Shown piece by piece: positions 17,702-27,700 of a DNA stretch of 56,620 bases. The notes under the pieces are model-generated. The model made no database searches, was not told the origin of the DNA, and saw only the letters and a list, made by a program, of their open reading frames with translations. A program made the translations under genes and the position numbers. How positions within the stretch are numbered: the stretch's first letter is position 1; every line of letters starts with the position of its first letter. The stretch is from a virus, in IMG/VR virus record IMGVR_UViG_3300027754_000112, positions 1-56,620 of that record; one strand, given 5' to 3'.

Positions 17702-20700
17702 ATGAATTTTCCATATCCATTGGTAAGCACATTCACAAGTAGTTTCAATACGGCGTCATATTTTAGTGCGGATGATGTAAACAATTATAATCAGAATACA
17801 GATAACCCGGATATTTTCTTCGGTAAGTCTGATAGAGATGTTGTTGAGTTTTCTTATTTTAATACCATTGGCGAACAAAACGGATGGATAAAAAAAACTC
17901 CAGATGTAAAATATCTATCTCAAGTTGGTATATATAAAGATGTAGATGAAACCCAATTTACTTATAACTATCGTAAAGTAAAAACCAATTATATTGATTA
18001 TCAAAACAATTTTTTGATGGATGTTGGTTCGGATTTATCATCATCAAATGTTTTTGATGGACAACATATCGTATCATATAATTTTACAAGAACAGTAGCG
18101 GGCAGTCAAAGTTATCCACTGATAATATCAGACATTTCTCCTTCAAGAACTGAATTAAAGTTGATTCCAACTTTTCAAAAACAATCTACTGATAAAAATG
18201 TTTTTTATGAAAATCTTCATTATGAATCATTTTGTAGAAAATTGGTGTTAATAGAAGATGTAGTTGAACTGATCGCTACGTCCCTTGACAATTTTAATTG
18301 TGAAGATAATTACAAATCATATTCACAGTCAAATCCATCGGATATTACAAATTTTAAAAATACATTCGCATTCAAATCTGATGCTGATGCTATATTATTG
18401 ATAAACGCAATTTACGATGGATCTCTAAAACTTGAGTTGGATTTGTTTAATAATACCACAATCAAAAATTTATTTGGCGTTAAAAACTATATTAAATACT
18501 GGTTATATACATATTCAAAAAATATATTAAGTTTCCAAGAACTCAATCAACAAATTAAATACATAGTTCAAAAAGAGTATTTAAATCAACTTGATGTAAT
18601 TAATATTTTTAATGGAGATCTTACAAATAATTTACAAATTGTTTCTACAATCGTATATGACAATTTTGTACAATTAGTATTAAATGTAATTGAAAATGTA
18701 TTCTTAAATAAATTCCATTCGTATTATAAAAACGCATTAAACTTCGGAAATGGTGTAGTATTTAAGTTCGTCGATCATTCATTTTCATCAAAAAGTGAGA
18801 GTGAATCAAAACACATAGAATTACTAGTCAAACTTGATAGTCCGTTGTCATTTGATTATGCAGTAAAAACCAAATGTTGGATTTCTAACATTAGTATAGC
18901 TCCAATTGTTCAAAATGTTATTTTGATTCCTTTAAAGACAGTTCCACAGTATAAAATCAGTGGACCTGATTTTTCTGCAAAAATCAATAATGCAAACAAA
19001 TACGGTTATAATAATATCGGCTCGTTAGATCAAAATTTATCCGATACTACACTATCTCAAATCAATATAATTGATAAATTAAAAAATTTAAATATTGATT
19101 ATAGTAAATTTGAAAACTTTGTAATATTCTCTTCTGCGGCGATTAGAATTAAAATATTTAAGAATAAACTTGAATCTATAAACAATACAAACGTTCAGAT
19201 TCAAACTTTATCTGATGCGGCTACATCTAGTAATACAATAATTTCTGCGTCATATTCGTCTGACATTCAATCTCTACAAAATAACATACTTTCAATTCAA
19301 AATTCATTTGATGGATACGAATCATATTTGTATACCGACCAATCATTGATTCAAGGATCACTGTCTGATACCAATTCAAATTATCACAACTACATTCTTG
19401 ATGCGGAAAATTATGATATTCAAAATATCGATAGTTTGGTAAATAACACACCGGAATATTTGAAGTTAAATGAAGATAATAATGATTATCTATTGTTCTT
19501 GTCAATGGTAGGACATCACTTTGATAACATATATCAATATATAAAATCTTTTCCAGTTTTAAATAAATTCACATCAAGCGAAGATTATCTTCCTGATTTG
19601 GTTTACTATATGTTAAAGACTTTCGGTTGGAACACATCAACTGACTTTGCTAATAAAAGTACACTCTTATCTTATTCATCGGATTCATCGGATTCATCGG
19701 CAGTTTCAGCAAAAAACAAGAATGAAATTATTTGGAAACGAATTTTAGATAGTCTTCCACAAATTTATAAAACAAAAGGTACGGAAGAATGTATCAATTT
19801 GTTATTATCTTGTTATGGAGTTCCGTTAAATATTTTAAGTATTCGTGAATTTGGAGGAAATGATATATTCCAAAGTAACAAAACGAGTTATGTATATGAC
19901 GCAAAGTATTATTTTACCAAATACCAATCTGGTAAGGAATATGTAAAAATTCCATATACGTCGTCGGCAAAGTCTCTGGAATTCACTTTCAAAACAGAAA
20001 AGAGTTATGTCCAAAATCAAAGAATAAATTTGGTAACTAAAGACACGTGTTGGAATCTTTCTTTGTTAAAATCCAAAGTTGATAATTATGGCGATATAAT
20101 TTTCAATATACAAAACAAGTCAATGAAAATAGAAAATGTCCCTATATTTAAAGGCGACAATTTCTATAATGTATTGTTGAGAAGAAATTCAACTTCATCG
20201 TTCCTTGATACAAATTCAAACGAAAATTATATTCCTACGCAATATGATTTGGTTGTCAAGTCATACGATGGTGATCGTGAAGTGTTTAATCACTCTTCAA
20301 GTATAGTTTTAACCAAAACATACAATGAAATATTTTCGCAAGACGGATATTTATATTTTGGAAATTATCCTACATCAAATAAGAATTTCACTGGGTTGTT
20401 GGATAAAATTAATTTGATACAAAATCCAATTTCGAATGAATATTTCTCCGAATATTCAAGAAACTATAATTTCTACGGAAACAACGATGTCACTAACACT
20501 TGGAACGATCTTGTTTTTAGATATAATTTTGAATATCCTATTAATTTGGCATCATCAAGTATTAGCAGACCTTATACAGAGGCTACCGTGGCAGCGTGGG
20601 GGGATAATAGCGAAGGGCAGAGGACAGTGCCTGCCGGGCTGACCGACATTACTGCAATCGCAGCCGGTGACAAGCACACGGTGACATTGAAGAGCGATGG

Positions 20701-22996
20701 GACGGTTGTGGCGTGGGGGAATAATGGACAAGGGCAGAGGACAGTGCCTGCTGGGCTGACCGGAGTGACGGCGATCGCAGGGGGTCAGTATCACACGGTG
20801 GCATTGAGTTCCTCGGGGACGGTGGTGATGTGGGGGTATAATACCTCTGGGCAGACGACATTGCCTACCGGGTTGACCGGAGTGACGGCGATCGCAGCGG
20901 GTGGGTCTCACACGGTGGCATTGAAGAGTGATGGGACCGTGGTGGCGTGGGGGTCTAATGAGTATGGGCAGACGACAGGATCATTTGGGATGTTCAACGT
21001 GACGTCATTCGACATAACTCAGCTGATCGGAGTGACGGCGATCGCAGCGGGAGGTTACCACACGGTGGCATTGAAGAGCGATGGAACCGTGGTGGCGTGG
21101 GGGAGAAATAATTACGAGCAGACGACAGTGCCTGCCGGGCTGACGGGAGTGACGGCGATCGCAGCGGGTTGGCAACACACGGTGGCATTGAAGAGCTGTG
21201 GGACCGTGGTGGCGTGGGGGAATAATGACTATGGGCAGACAGGGTCAGTCGGGCTGACCGGAGTGACGGCGATCGCAGCGGGTTTCGGTCACACGTTGGC
21301 ATTGAAGATCGATGGGACCGTGGTGGCGTGGGGGTTTAATGGACAAGGGCAGACGACAGTGCCAGAAGGGCTGACCGGAGTGACGTCGATCGCGGCCGGA
21401 GGTTATCACACGGTGACATTGGGCAGATCGATTGGTTATAGTATAGTTCCGGTATTGCCACATTTACCTACCGGTCAATCCACTCTGACAGGGAGTGCTT
21501 ATAATTTCGTTAATAATAGTGTCACTCAGTCTAACGAGTGTACCTTTTATTCTCAATCAATTTATCCATATCAGTTTGAAGAAGTGGATGTTCTACAATC
21601 TATATTGGTTTCTCATTATGGTCCCAATAAGTTGAAAAATAACAAAATCCGTAAAGTAAAACAAATATTGACATCGACACCGTCACCAGTTCAAATAGTT
21701 TCTAAAAATGTTGATACATTTTCTTCGGATTCAAATTTGATGGGTGTATTTATTTCTCCATTTAAGGTTAAAGATGATGATATCATCAATTTCTTGGGCG
21801 ATTATAATGTTATGAACTCGGTTGCAGATCCTGGTAATATTTATCAATCTTCATATACAGATTTGAAATCTTTGAGTCAAAATTATTATAAATATAACGG
21901 TGAACCTGTTTTATATCAAGAATTCATGACTTTGTATAAAAACTATATTGACAATTCTACATTTGATTCTATACGAAATGTTGTGCCAGCGAGAACGAAA
22001 CTTTTAACCGGCGTTCTGATTGAACCTTCGTTATTAGAAAGACCGAGAATTCAATTGCGTCCACCAATGCGTGAGGAAGTTAATATAAATGTTGGTGAAA
22101 TTGATACTAAAGATAATGTTTATGCAAATATACAGTCTTCCGAAAAATATTCTTCAACTATTGATGAAAATGTCAGCAGAAATCAAATAAAACAATTTAA
22201 TTTGAATAACGGATATATTTCAAATGATGAAACCGATTATTATTTAACTCAATATGTTCAACAAAATGTTCCGTTCTTTGATTATAAACAAAACAAAGTT
22301 TGTAGTCTAAGAGAAGTTGAGAATGTACAATATGTTTATAGTAATGATAAATTGGAAAATCCTATAAAAATCAAACTTCGCAAAATTATAGCAGTTCCTT
22401 CATCGGTTTCGTCTCAGGTGGGATCTGAATATACAACAAATGTTGATATAACATCTACAATAACGAATGTGTTTCCATTCCAACACTTGAGTTATAAAAA
22501 CAAACCAATGTCAAAATTTGCGATATATTTAAATGAAAAACCTTTATATTTCCCGAGTGATACTAAATCGAGTGATACTAAATCGAGCGATACTAAATCT
22601 AAAAATCTGGCGACACCCCTGGCGACGCAATTGCTACTTAATGCCGCTGTTTCATTAACAGGGATCGCAGGGATCGCAGGGATCGCGGGGATCGCGGGGA
22701 TCGCGGGGATCGCAGGGATCGCATTGAGAGAAATTACGCCGTTTATCCCTGGAACTTTATATTTCCCGAGTGATACTACATTTACAGACATCGATGGAAA
22801 TTCAATTGAAATATCTAATACGACATTTGGTATAGGAAACTTTTCTTTGGATGATATTTTTGTAAAATCTCAAAACAGTAAAAACACAACCATAATTAGT
22901 TCGTATGAAATTACTTCTTCTAACGGAGCGGTACTCTCATATTCTCCTATATTAATCCAAAGTTCAAGTATGAGTCAAAGCGTTTTCGTAATATAA
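17702..22996 (+). CDS. Giant tail/baseplate protein (1764 aa) with RCC1 propeller insert
   Basis: The first 700 residues are mixed alpha/beta. WKRILDSLPQIYKTKGTEEC, followed by INLLLSCYGVP, is the hallmark T-K-G-T...Y-G-x-P step of phage tail-protein-I-like modules. Residues about 745-905 look like a concanavalin/LamG-type sandwich (KSLEFTFKTEKSYVQNQRIN). Residues about 958-1241 are seven RCC1 repeats (see separate entry). After these, ordinary phage sequence resumes, including VVPARTKLLTGVLIEPSLLE and RPRIQLRPP, a step seen in large T4-like structural proteins. Near the C-terminus, residues about 1614-1692 hold a repeat-bounded insert containing (GIA)n. A position after gp6 suggests a gp7-like baseplate role, but the similarity is not evident. 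Confidence 0.65.
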   Translation: MNFPYPLVSTFTSSFNTASYFSADDVNNYNQNTDNPDIFFGKSDRDVVEFSYFNTIGEQNGWIKKTPDVKYLSQVGIYKDVDETQFTYNYRKVKTNYIDYQNNFLMDVGSDLSSSNVFDGQHIVSYNFTRTVAGSQSYPLIISDISPSRTELKLIPTFQKQSTDKNVFYENLHYESFCRKLVLIEDVVELIATSLDNFNCEDNYKSYSQSNPSDITNFKNTFAFKSDADAILLINAIYDGSLKLELDLFNNTTIKNLFGVKNYIKYWLYTYSKNILSFQELNQQIKYIVQKEYLNQLDVINIFNGDLTNNLQIVSTIVYDNFVQLVLNVIENVFLNKFHSYYKNALNFGNGVVFKFVDHSFSSKSESESKHIELLVKLDSPLSFDYAVKTKCWISNISIAPIVQNVILIPLKTVPQYKISGPDFSAKINNANKYGYNNIGSLDQNLSDTTLSQINIIDKLKNLNIDYSKFENFVIFSSAAIRIKIFKNKLESINNTNVQIQTLSDAATSSNTIISASYSSDIQSLQNNILSIQNSFDGYESYLYTDQSLIQGSLSDTNSNYHNYILDAENYDIQNIDSLVNNTPEYLKLNEDNNDYLLFLSMVGHHFDNIYQYIKSFPVLNKFTSSEDYLPDLVYYMLKTFGWNTSTDFANKSTLLSYSSDSSDSSAVSAKNKNEIIWKRILDSLPQIYKTKGTEECINLLLSCYGVPLNILSIREFGGNDIFQSNKTSYVYDAKYYFTKYQSGKEYVKIPYTSSAKSLEFTFKTEKSYVQNQRINLVTKDTCWNLSLLKSKVDNYGDIIFNIQNKSMKIENVPIFKGDNFYNVLLRRNSTSSFLDTNSNENYIPTQYDLVVKSYDGDREVFNHSSSIVLTKTYNEIFSQDGYLYFGNYPTSNKNFTGLLDKINLIQNPISNEYFSEYSRNYNFYGNNDVTNTWNDLVFRYNFEYPINLASSSISRPYTEATVAAWGDNSEGQRTVPAGLTDITAIAAGDKHTVTLKSDGTVVAWGNNGQGQRTVPAGLTGVTAIAGGQYHTVALSSSGTVVMWGYNTSGQTTLPTGLTGVTAIAAGGSHTVALKSDGTVVAWGSNEYGQTTGSFGMFNVTSFDITQLIGVTAIAAGGYHTVALKSDGTVVAWGRNNYEQTTVPAGLTGVTAIAAGWQHTVALKSCGTVVAWGNNDYGQTGSVGLTGVTAIAAGFGHTLALKIDGTVVAWGFNGQGQTTVPEGLTGVTSIAAGGYHTVTLGRSIGYSIVPVLPHLPTGQSTLTGSAYNFVNNSVTQSNECTFYSQSIYPYQFEEVDVLQSILVSHYGPNKLKNNKIRKVKQILTSTPSPVQIVSKNVDTFSSDSNLMGVFISPFKVKDDDIINFLGDYNVMNSVADPGNIYQSSYTDLKSLSQNYYKYNGEPVLYQEFMTLYKNYIDNSTFDSIRNVVPARTKLLTGVLIEPSLLERPRIQLRPPMREEVNINVGEIDTKDNVYANIQSSEKYSSTIDENVSRNQIKQFNLNNGYISNDETDYYLTQYVQQNVPFFDYKQNKVCSLREVENVQYVYSNDKLENPIKIKLRKIIAVPSSVSSQVGSEYTTNVDITSTITNVFPFQHLSYKNKPMSKFAIYLNEKPLYFPSDTKSSDTKSSDTKSKNLATPLATQLLLNAAVSLTGIAGIAGIAGIAGIAGIAGIALREITPFIPGTLYFPSDTTFTDIDGNSIEISNTTFGIGNFSLDDIFVKSQNSKNTTIISSYEITSSNGAVLSYSPILIQSSSMSQSVFVI
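20575..21430 (+). repeat. GC-rich RCC1 repeat insert 1 (seven repeats)
   Basis: Seven copies of A/M-W-G-x-N...T-A-I-A-x-G-x-x-H-T-V-A-L-K-S-D-G-T-V are encoded. Five perfect GCGATCGC octamers lie at 20771, 20888, 21038, 21155 and 21269. Successive spacings are 117, 150, 117 and 114 bp, so the unit is about 39 residues. Seven RCC1 repeats fit one seven-bladed propeller. The DNA is visibly GC-rich against AT-rich flanks within a single gene, which indicates recent acquisition. Confidence 0.88.
22542..22778 (+). repeat. 213-bp in-frame insert bounded by 24-bp direct repeats
   Basis: A 24-bp sequence beginning CTTTATATTTCCCGAG occurs at 22542-22565 and again at 22755-22778, a period of exactly 213 bp (71 codons). 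Between the copies lie a three-fold SDTKS repeat and a run of GGGATCGCA/GGGATCGCG units encoding (GIA)6. The reading frame is kept. Confidence 0.85.
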
Positions 22997-23034
22997 AATA
23001 ATAAAAACCGTAAAATTAAACTATTTATATACAT

Positions 23035-23661
23035 ATGGCATATCTAGATAACAAATCAATTATAGTTGATGCAACACTAACCAAAAAAGGAAGAGAGTTG
23101 TTAGCTCAAAACGGAAACTTAAACATCACATCGTTTGCTTTGGCAGACGACGAAATTGATTATAGTTTATATGACCCCAATCATCCAGAAAGTTCCAATT
23201 ATAATGACTTTGCGATCCGAAATACCCCAATTCTTGAAGCTTTCTTTGATGAAACTCAATTGATGAAATACAAATTGGTTACCTTAAGTCAAGGAGTCAC
23301 TACTATCCCTGTAATTACGTTGAACGTCACCAATATAAATGTACCATATACATTCACAGGAGACTCAATTATATCTCCAAGTACAAGTCCAACATATAAT
23401 ACAACACTTGGATATACAGTTATATTGGCAAACAGTAACGTAGGAACAATTATTCCAACCATAAATGTATCTTCCACAACCGTATCAAATATGGTAACAT
23501 CTTTTACTGGAATTTCTGTTGTAACTTCACAAGTTGCAGTAGGATTACAATTCAAGTTTTTACCGAATCCAGGTATCGCTCAAACCACGACTACCAATTT
23601 AACAATCATCGGAAATGAAAGTGGTGGAAGTGTAACCATTCCAATAACAGTAACCGTATAA
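23035..23661 (+). CDS. Virion structural protein of unknown role
   Basis: This 208-residue protein has a distinctive N-terminus (NKSIIVDATLTKKGRELLAQ, then ALADDEIDYSLYDPNHPES). I associate that type with structural proteins of large T4-like phages near the baseplate genes. The remaining two thirds are Thr/Val/Ile-rich and beta (TTIPVITLNVTNINVPYTFT), likely an Ig-like sandwich. The start follows TATTTATATACATATGG with no Shine-Dalgarno sequence. It lies five bases before the next gene. A baseplate-periphery role is inferred from position. Confidence 0.55.
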   Translation: MAYLDNKSIIVDATLTKKGRELLAQNGNLNITSFALADDEIDYSLYDPNHPESSNYNDFAIRNTPILEAFFDETQLMKYKLVTLSQGVTTIPVITLNVTNINVPYTFTGDSIISPSTSPTYNTTLGYTVILANSNVGTIIPTINVSSTTVSNMVTSFTGISVVTSQVAVGLQFKFLPNPGIAQTTTTNLTIIGNESGGSVTIPITVTV

Positions 23662-23666
23662 TTTTT

Positions 23667-24704
23667 ATGCTATTTACCCAATTTCAACCAACTGACGTAG
23701 TTACCGGAAAAATCACCAGAGTTTCTTCGCCACTTTGGCCAGGCGGAAACGTTGGAGCACCACAGTCTTCATTTTATACAAATCCAACCCAAGTTGTAGC
23801 TACAGGTTCGGTTATAACTGATTTGAAAAACGGGTTGTATTACAATGATGTATATTATGCAGGTCAACCTTTCTTCTCAGTTGCATTCGGAAATGCATAC
23901 GGAAATGGAACTTCTGCTACAGATGTAACTACCGTTCATGCATATCCATCGAAAGTTATATATTCTCAATATAAGAACATTTTGTTGCAATCAACAGAAA
24001 AATCATTTACATTTTTGACCGCGTCGTCTGGCACTACTACCACAACAATCACTTCATCAAATATTTATGTTTTGGCATTCTCGGTCAACCAATATAAAGA
24101 TAGAATTGACGAAGGTCATATTCAATTTTCTTTGAGTGGAAGTAAAGGATTATTTACATTCATTGATGATTATACTTTAACTAACACGGTCAACGATTCT
24201 TACAATATTATTAGTGGAAGTATAGTAAATGGAGTTGCGTCGGCATATTCAAACGGACAATATAATGCTATTGGAAATCTATATCCAAAAGCTGGTATTA
24301 TAGTATTAAACGCGGATCAATTGGGAACTGTAGTTGGTTCTGAATTATCGGGAAGTCGAAGCAATACTGGCGCATATAAATTGAATCAACAATTAATATT
24401 GTCAGCAATTACTAAGTGTCGAAACAGTTATTTCCAAGTAAGAAAATCTGAGTATTTACCGTCAAAACAATATTTCATTCGTGTAAAAAACCAAGAATAC
24501 AATTATTCCAACAACCCAACTTTCGTGACTGGGACCAACGGAAGGATTCGTTTCACCGAGTTTTATACAAATCCACAAACTTACATAACCACGATTGGAT
24601 TATATAATGAAAATAATGATTTGGTAGCTGTAGCAAAAACAAGTCAACCAATAATGAAGAGTTTTGATACAGAAGCGTTAATAAAAATAAAATTAGACTT
24701 CTAA
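23667..24704 (+). CDS. Baseplate/tail structural protein, position and length like gp8
   Basis: This 345-residue beta-rich protein has a WPGGN-containing N-terminus and a well-defined end (ITTIGLYNENNDLVAVAKTS, then QPIMKSFDTEALIKIKLDF). T4 gp8, a 334-residue baseplate wedge protein, ends in a comparable P-I-I...I-N-I-L-F-T-F strand and has a similar size and relative place, so a gp8-like role is possible but weak. The same C-terminal module ends the 28976 gene (ITTVGLYSGTDLVAIGKLGT), which suggests a shared way of docking. Seven bases separate it from the next start. Confidence 0.5.
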   Translation: MLFTQFQPTDVVTGKITRVSSPLWPGGNVGAPQSSFYTNPTQVVATGSVITDLKNGLYYNDVYYAGQPFFSVAFGNAYGNGTSATDVTTVHAYPSKVIYSQYKNILLQSTEKSFTFLTASSGTTTTTITSSNIYVLAFSVNQYKDRIDEGHIQFSLSGSKGLFTFIDDYTLTNTVNDSYNIISGSIVNGVASAYSNGQYNAIGNLYPKAGIIVLNADQLGTVVGSELSGSRSNTGAYKLNQQLILSAITKCRNSYFQVRKSEYLPSKQYFIRVKNQEYNYSNNPTFVTGTNGRIRFTEFYTNPQTYITTIGLYNENNDLVAVAKTSQPIMKSFDTEALIKIKLDF

Positions 24705-24710
24705 TAGATC

Positions 24711-27700
24711 ATGATTAAGTCATTAAAAAGAAATGACATACGATCTACTCCATTTGTTGCGAATAAATCTTGGAATTCTCAAAATCAAACATTTGATAAT
24801 ACAATAAGTTGGCAAAGCGGGAGTCAGAGCGGATCTTTGTTTTTAAGTTTTGTGGATTATAAAGATGGAACTCAATTATCTTTACATTCTTCATCTATAG
24901 CATATCAACAGCAGGATCCCGATTTTTTGCGATTTCGAATTGGACAAGAAATAACAGGCACTACATTTTATCCGACTTCAAGTAAATATTACGATTCATT
25001 GGTTAATCCTACGAATATAGATGGAACGTATCAGGGGTTAGTATACAATACTCTTAAAAATTTGTTTTACAAAGAGACTGCGAATCCGACTCAAATTTTT
25101 GGATTGGAGTCATTGAATCCTGTTGATGTGAACCGAACATTGACAAAACAAATTAATGTATTTAATGTTCCACAAAACAAATTTGGAGAAAAAATAGTTC
25201 CGAATAGTATAGAAATAAAACAACAATTAGATGATGGACACTTTGTTGTAATAGATGATGGTAATACCAATTTAAAATTGAGTGGGTCACATTTTGTTGA
25301 TGTTCAAAATGCAATGTACAATTGTGTATCTGCGATTGTAAATGTCACGAATACTAGTTATACATATGATGGTTCTCCAAAATCTGCATCAGTTACTACA
25401 AATCCTTCGGATTTAATAACTATAACTACATATAATGGTTCGGAGACGCCGCCTACAAATGTCGGAACATATACAATACTTTCTACAATTTGGGATGGGT
25501 ATTATTGTGGATCTACAGGTTCCACTTTCGTTATAAATAAGGCAACCGCAGCAATTACAGTAACAGGTGACGAAGTGACATATGATGGCAAACCTCATTT
25601 TGCCACTGTGACTACAACTCCATCGAGTCTTGATTATGATATTGTATATACTTTAAACGGTGCGACCATACCAGATAATAATCCAATCAATGTTGGAAAG
25701 TATACTGCTACTGCAACAATCAGGGGAAATCCAGAAGTAAAAGGCGAAGCATTCGTTATTATAACTCCTAAATCATTGAGTGTGACGTTTTATCCAATTG
25801 ACGATCAGGTATATGGAACATCAGATCCAATTCAGTTGAACGCAAGTTATTCTCCTCTAGATCTGACATCTGGTATAAATATAGAATATAGTATAACATC
25901 CGGAAGCAATTTAGCAACAATTGTAGATCCACTAAAGCCTGAGGTTACAATTTTCGGTTGGGGGTCATATGGCAATCACAAAACTGGCTCTGTCACAGTA
26001 AAAGCATCAACCAACGTTCCACCAAATGGAAATTATTTGACAGACGTTGCATTTCAAACTTTTAACGTTACTCCAAAACCAATTCGGTCTGGTCACCATA
26101 TTATATATACGACTCCAGTAACATCGGATCAAACATATACTAATACACCTGCTAATTTCGGATTCGGCTGGGAGGAAAATGAATTTTTAAAATTCGTTAA
26201 AAAATCTGGAGACGATGTTCGTATATTAGGTTCTTATAACGTAATAATTCGTCCTTCTGATTCTGGAAGATATACAGTCAATATCGGATCGCCATTTTAC
26301 TTCTCTGGATTGGACATGGAGAAATATTCATTGGAACAACCAACGCAGGAGGTGAATATTTATCCAACAACTATACAATTATCCGATAGCTTCTTCACAT
26401 ATGATGGCGAACCATATACAATCGCAGATATTATAAATAAAGGATTCGCTACACTTGAATCGAATATTAATTATACAATAAAATTTTTTAATAATGCAGG
26501 AAACGAAATATTTACAGACAAGTATAATTCAACCACAGTAAACCCGACTTATGTTGGTCCGACTAATAAAGGATATTATAAAGTAACAATAACAAATAAT
26601 AATGTTACATCGGATACAAAAACCGTTAACCTAACTATTAATCAAGCAAACGCAACTGTTACTTTTAACATCGAACCGCCAGATGGTGTGTTTGAACATT
26701 TGCAATTTAATAATTGCGATGATCAAATTAATAAACTAAAAAATAATGGAATAAAACCAGTCACAATAAAAGGCGTATCCTATAAGGATCGAACCGGCGT
26801 GGAACAAGTAATTAGTCCTATTCCACCCGAACTCAAAGTCACATACCAATCTGATATATACAATAAATCTGAAACTGTCCCAACGGTGAGCGGATACTAT
26901 CAGATTGGTATAAATGGAACGAATGCTAATTTTCTGTTTGTACTCCCCGGTACTTCTGAAGTAACCTTTAATGAAGTTATATATATAGTATATCGCAATG
27001 GTCATAGTTTTGTTCAAGACTCGTCTCGGAGAGACGGTCTACAGATAACGTCGTCACAATATTATACAAGTAGCAATCATAATCTTTTAAAATTCTACCA
27101 GCCATCTGCAGTAGTTCAAAATTGGAATACAATCTATAATAATAAGTCAAAATTAAACAATTATAAATTCACTGATTATACAGGGTCTTCCCCCGTCGAT
27201 TTGGGTGTATCTTTCGTATCAATAGGTGCCGGCGGTGGCGGCGGTGATGGATCGTTGATTGGCGATGGGACGGTTGTGAGCTGGAATCCTCCTGCCGGTC
27301 GTTATGGTAATAGCGATGTCTATGCGATGGATTCGCCTGCCGGGTTGGCCGGAGTGACGGCAATCGCAGCGGGATGGGGTTTCACGGTGGCATTGAAGAG
27401 CAATGGTACCGTGGTGGTGTGGGGGGATACGGGTCCATATGGGAATAAGAAGATACCTAACGACCTACAAAATGTGTCGACCAATCCCGTGACGGCGATC
27501 GCAGCGGGTGGGAATATCGTTGCGGCATTGAAGAGCGATGGGACGGTTGTGGCATGGAACGCCGGGTCGTGGAGTAGTGGCGATTATTTCCCCAACATGC
27601 CTCAGAAGTTGAAAAATAAGAGAGTGACGGCGATCTTCGTGGGTCATGGTGCTGTCTTCGCATTGTATGACGCAGGCACTGTGGCAACGTGGGAGCCTCC

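Noticed and set aside
20555-21463. Several minus-strand open frames across the RCC1 repeats, with repeated RSPSLRSAR-like products
   Set aside because: They are antisense reflections of the GC-rich repeat DNA; the repetition follows the RCC1 unit.
22660-22722. The (GIA)n tract as a transmembrane anchor
   Set aside because: It lies inside a micro-repeat insert bounded by direct repeats and is explained as slippage product; the length and context do not favour a membrane helix.
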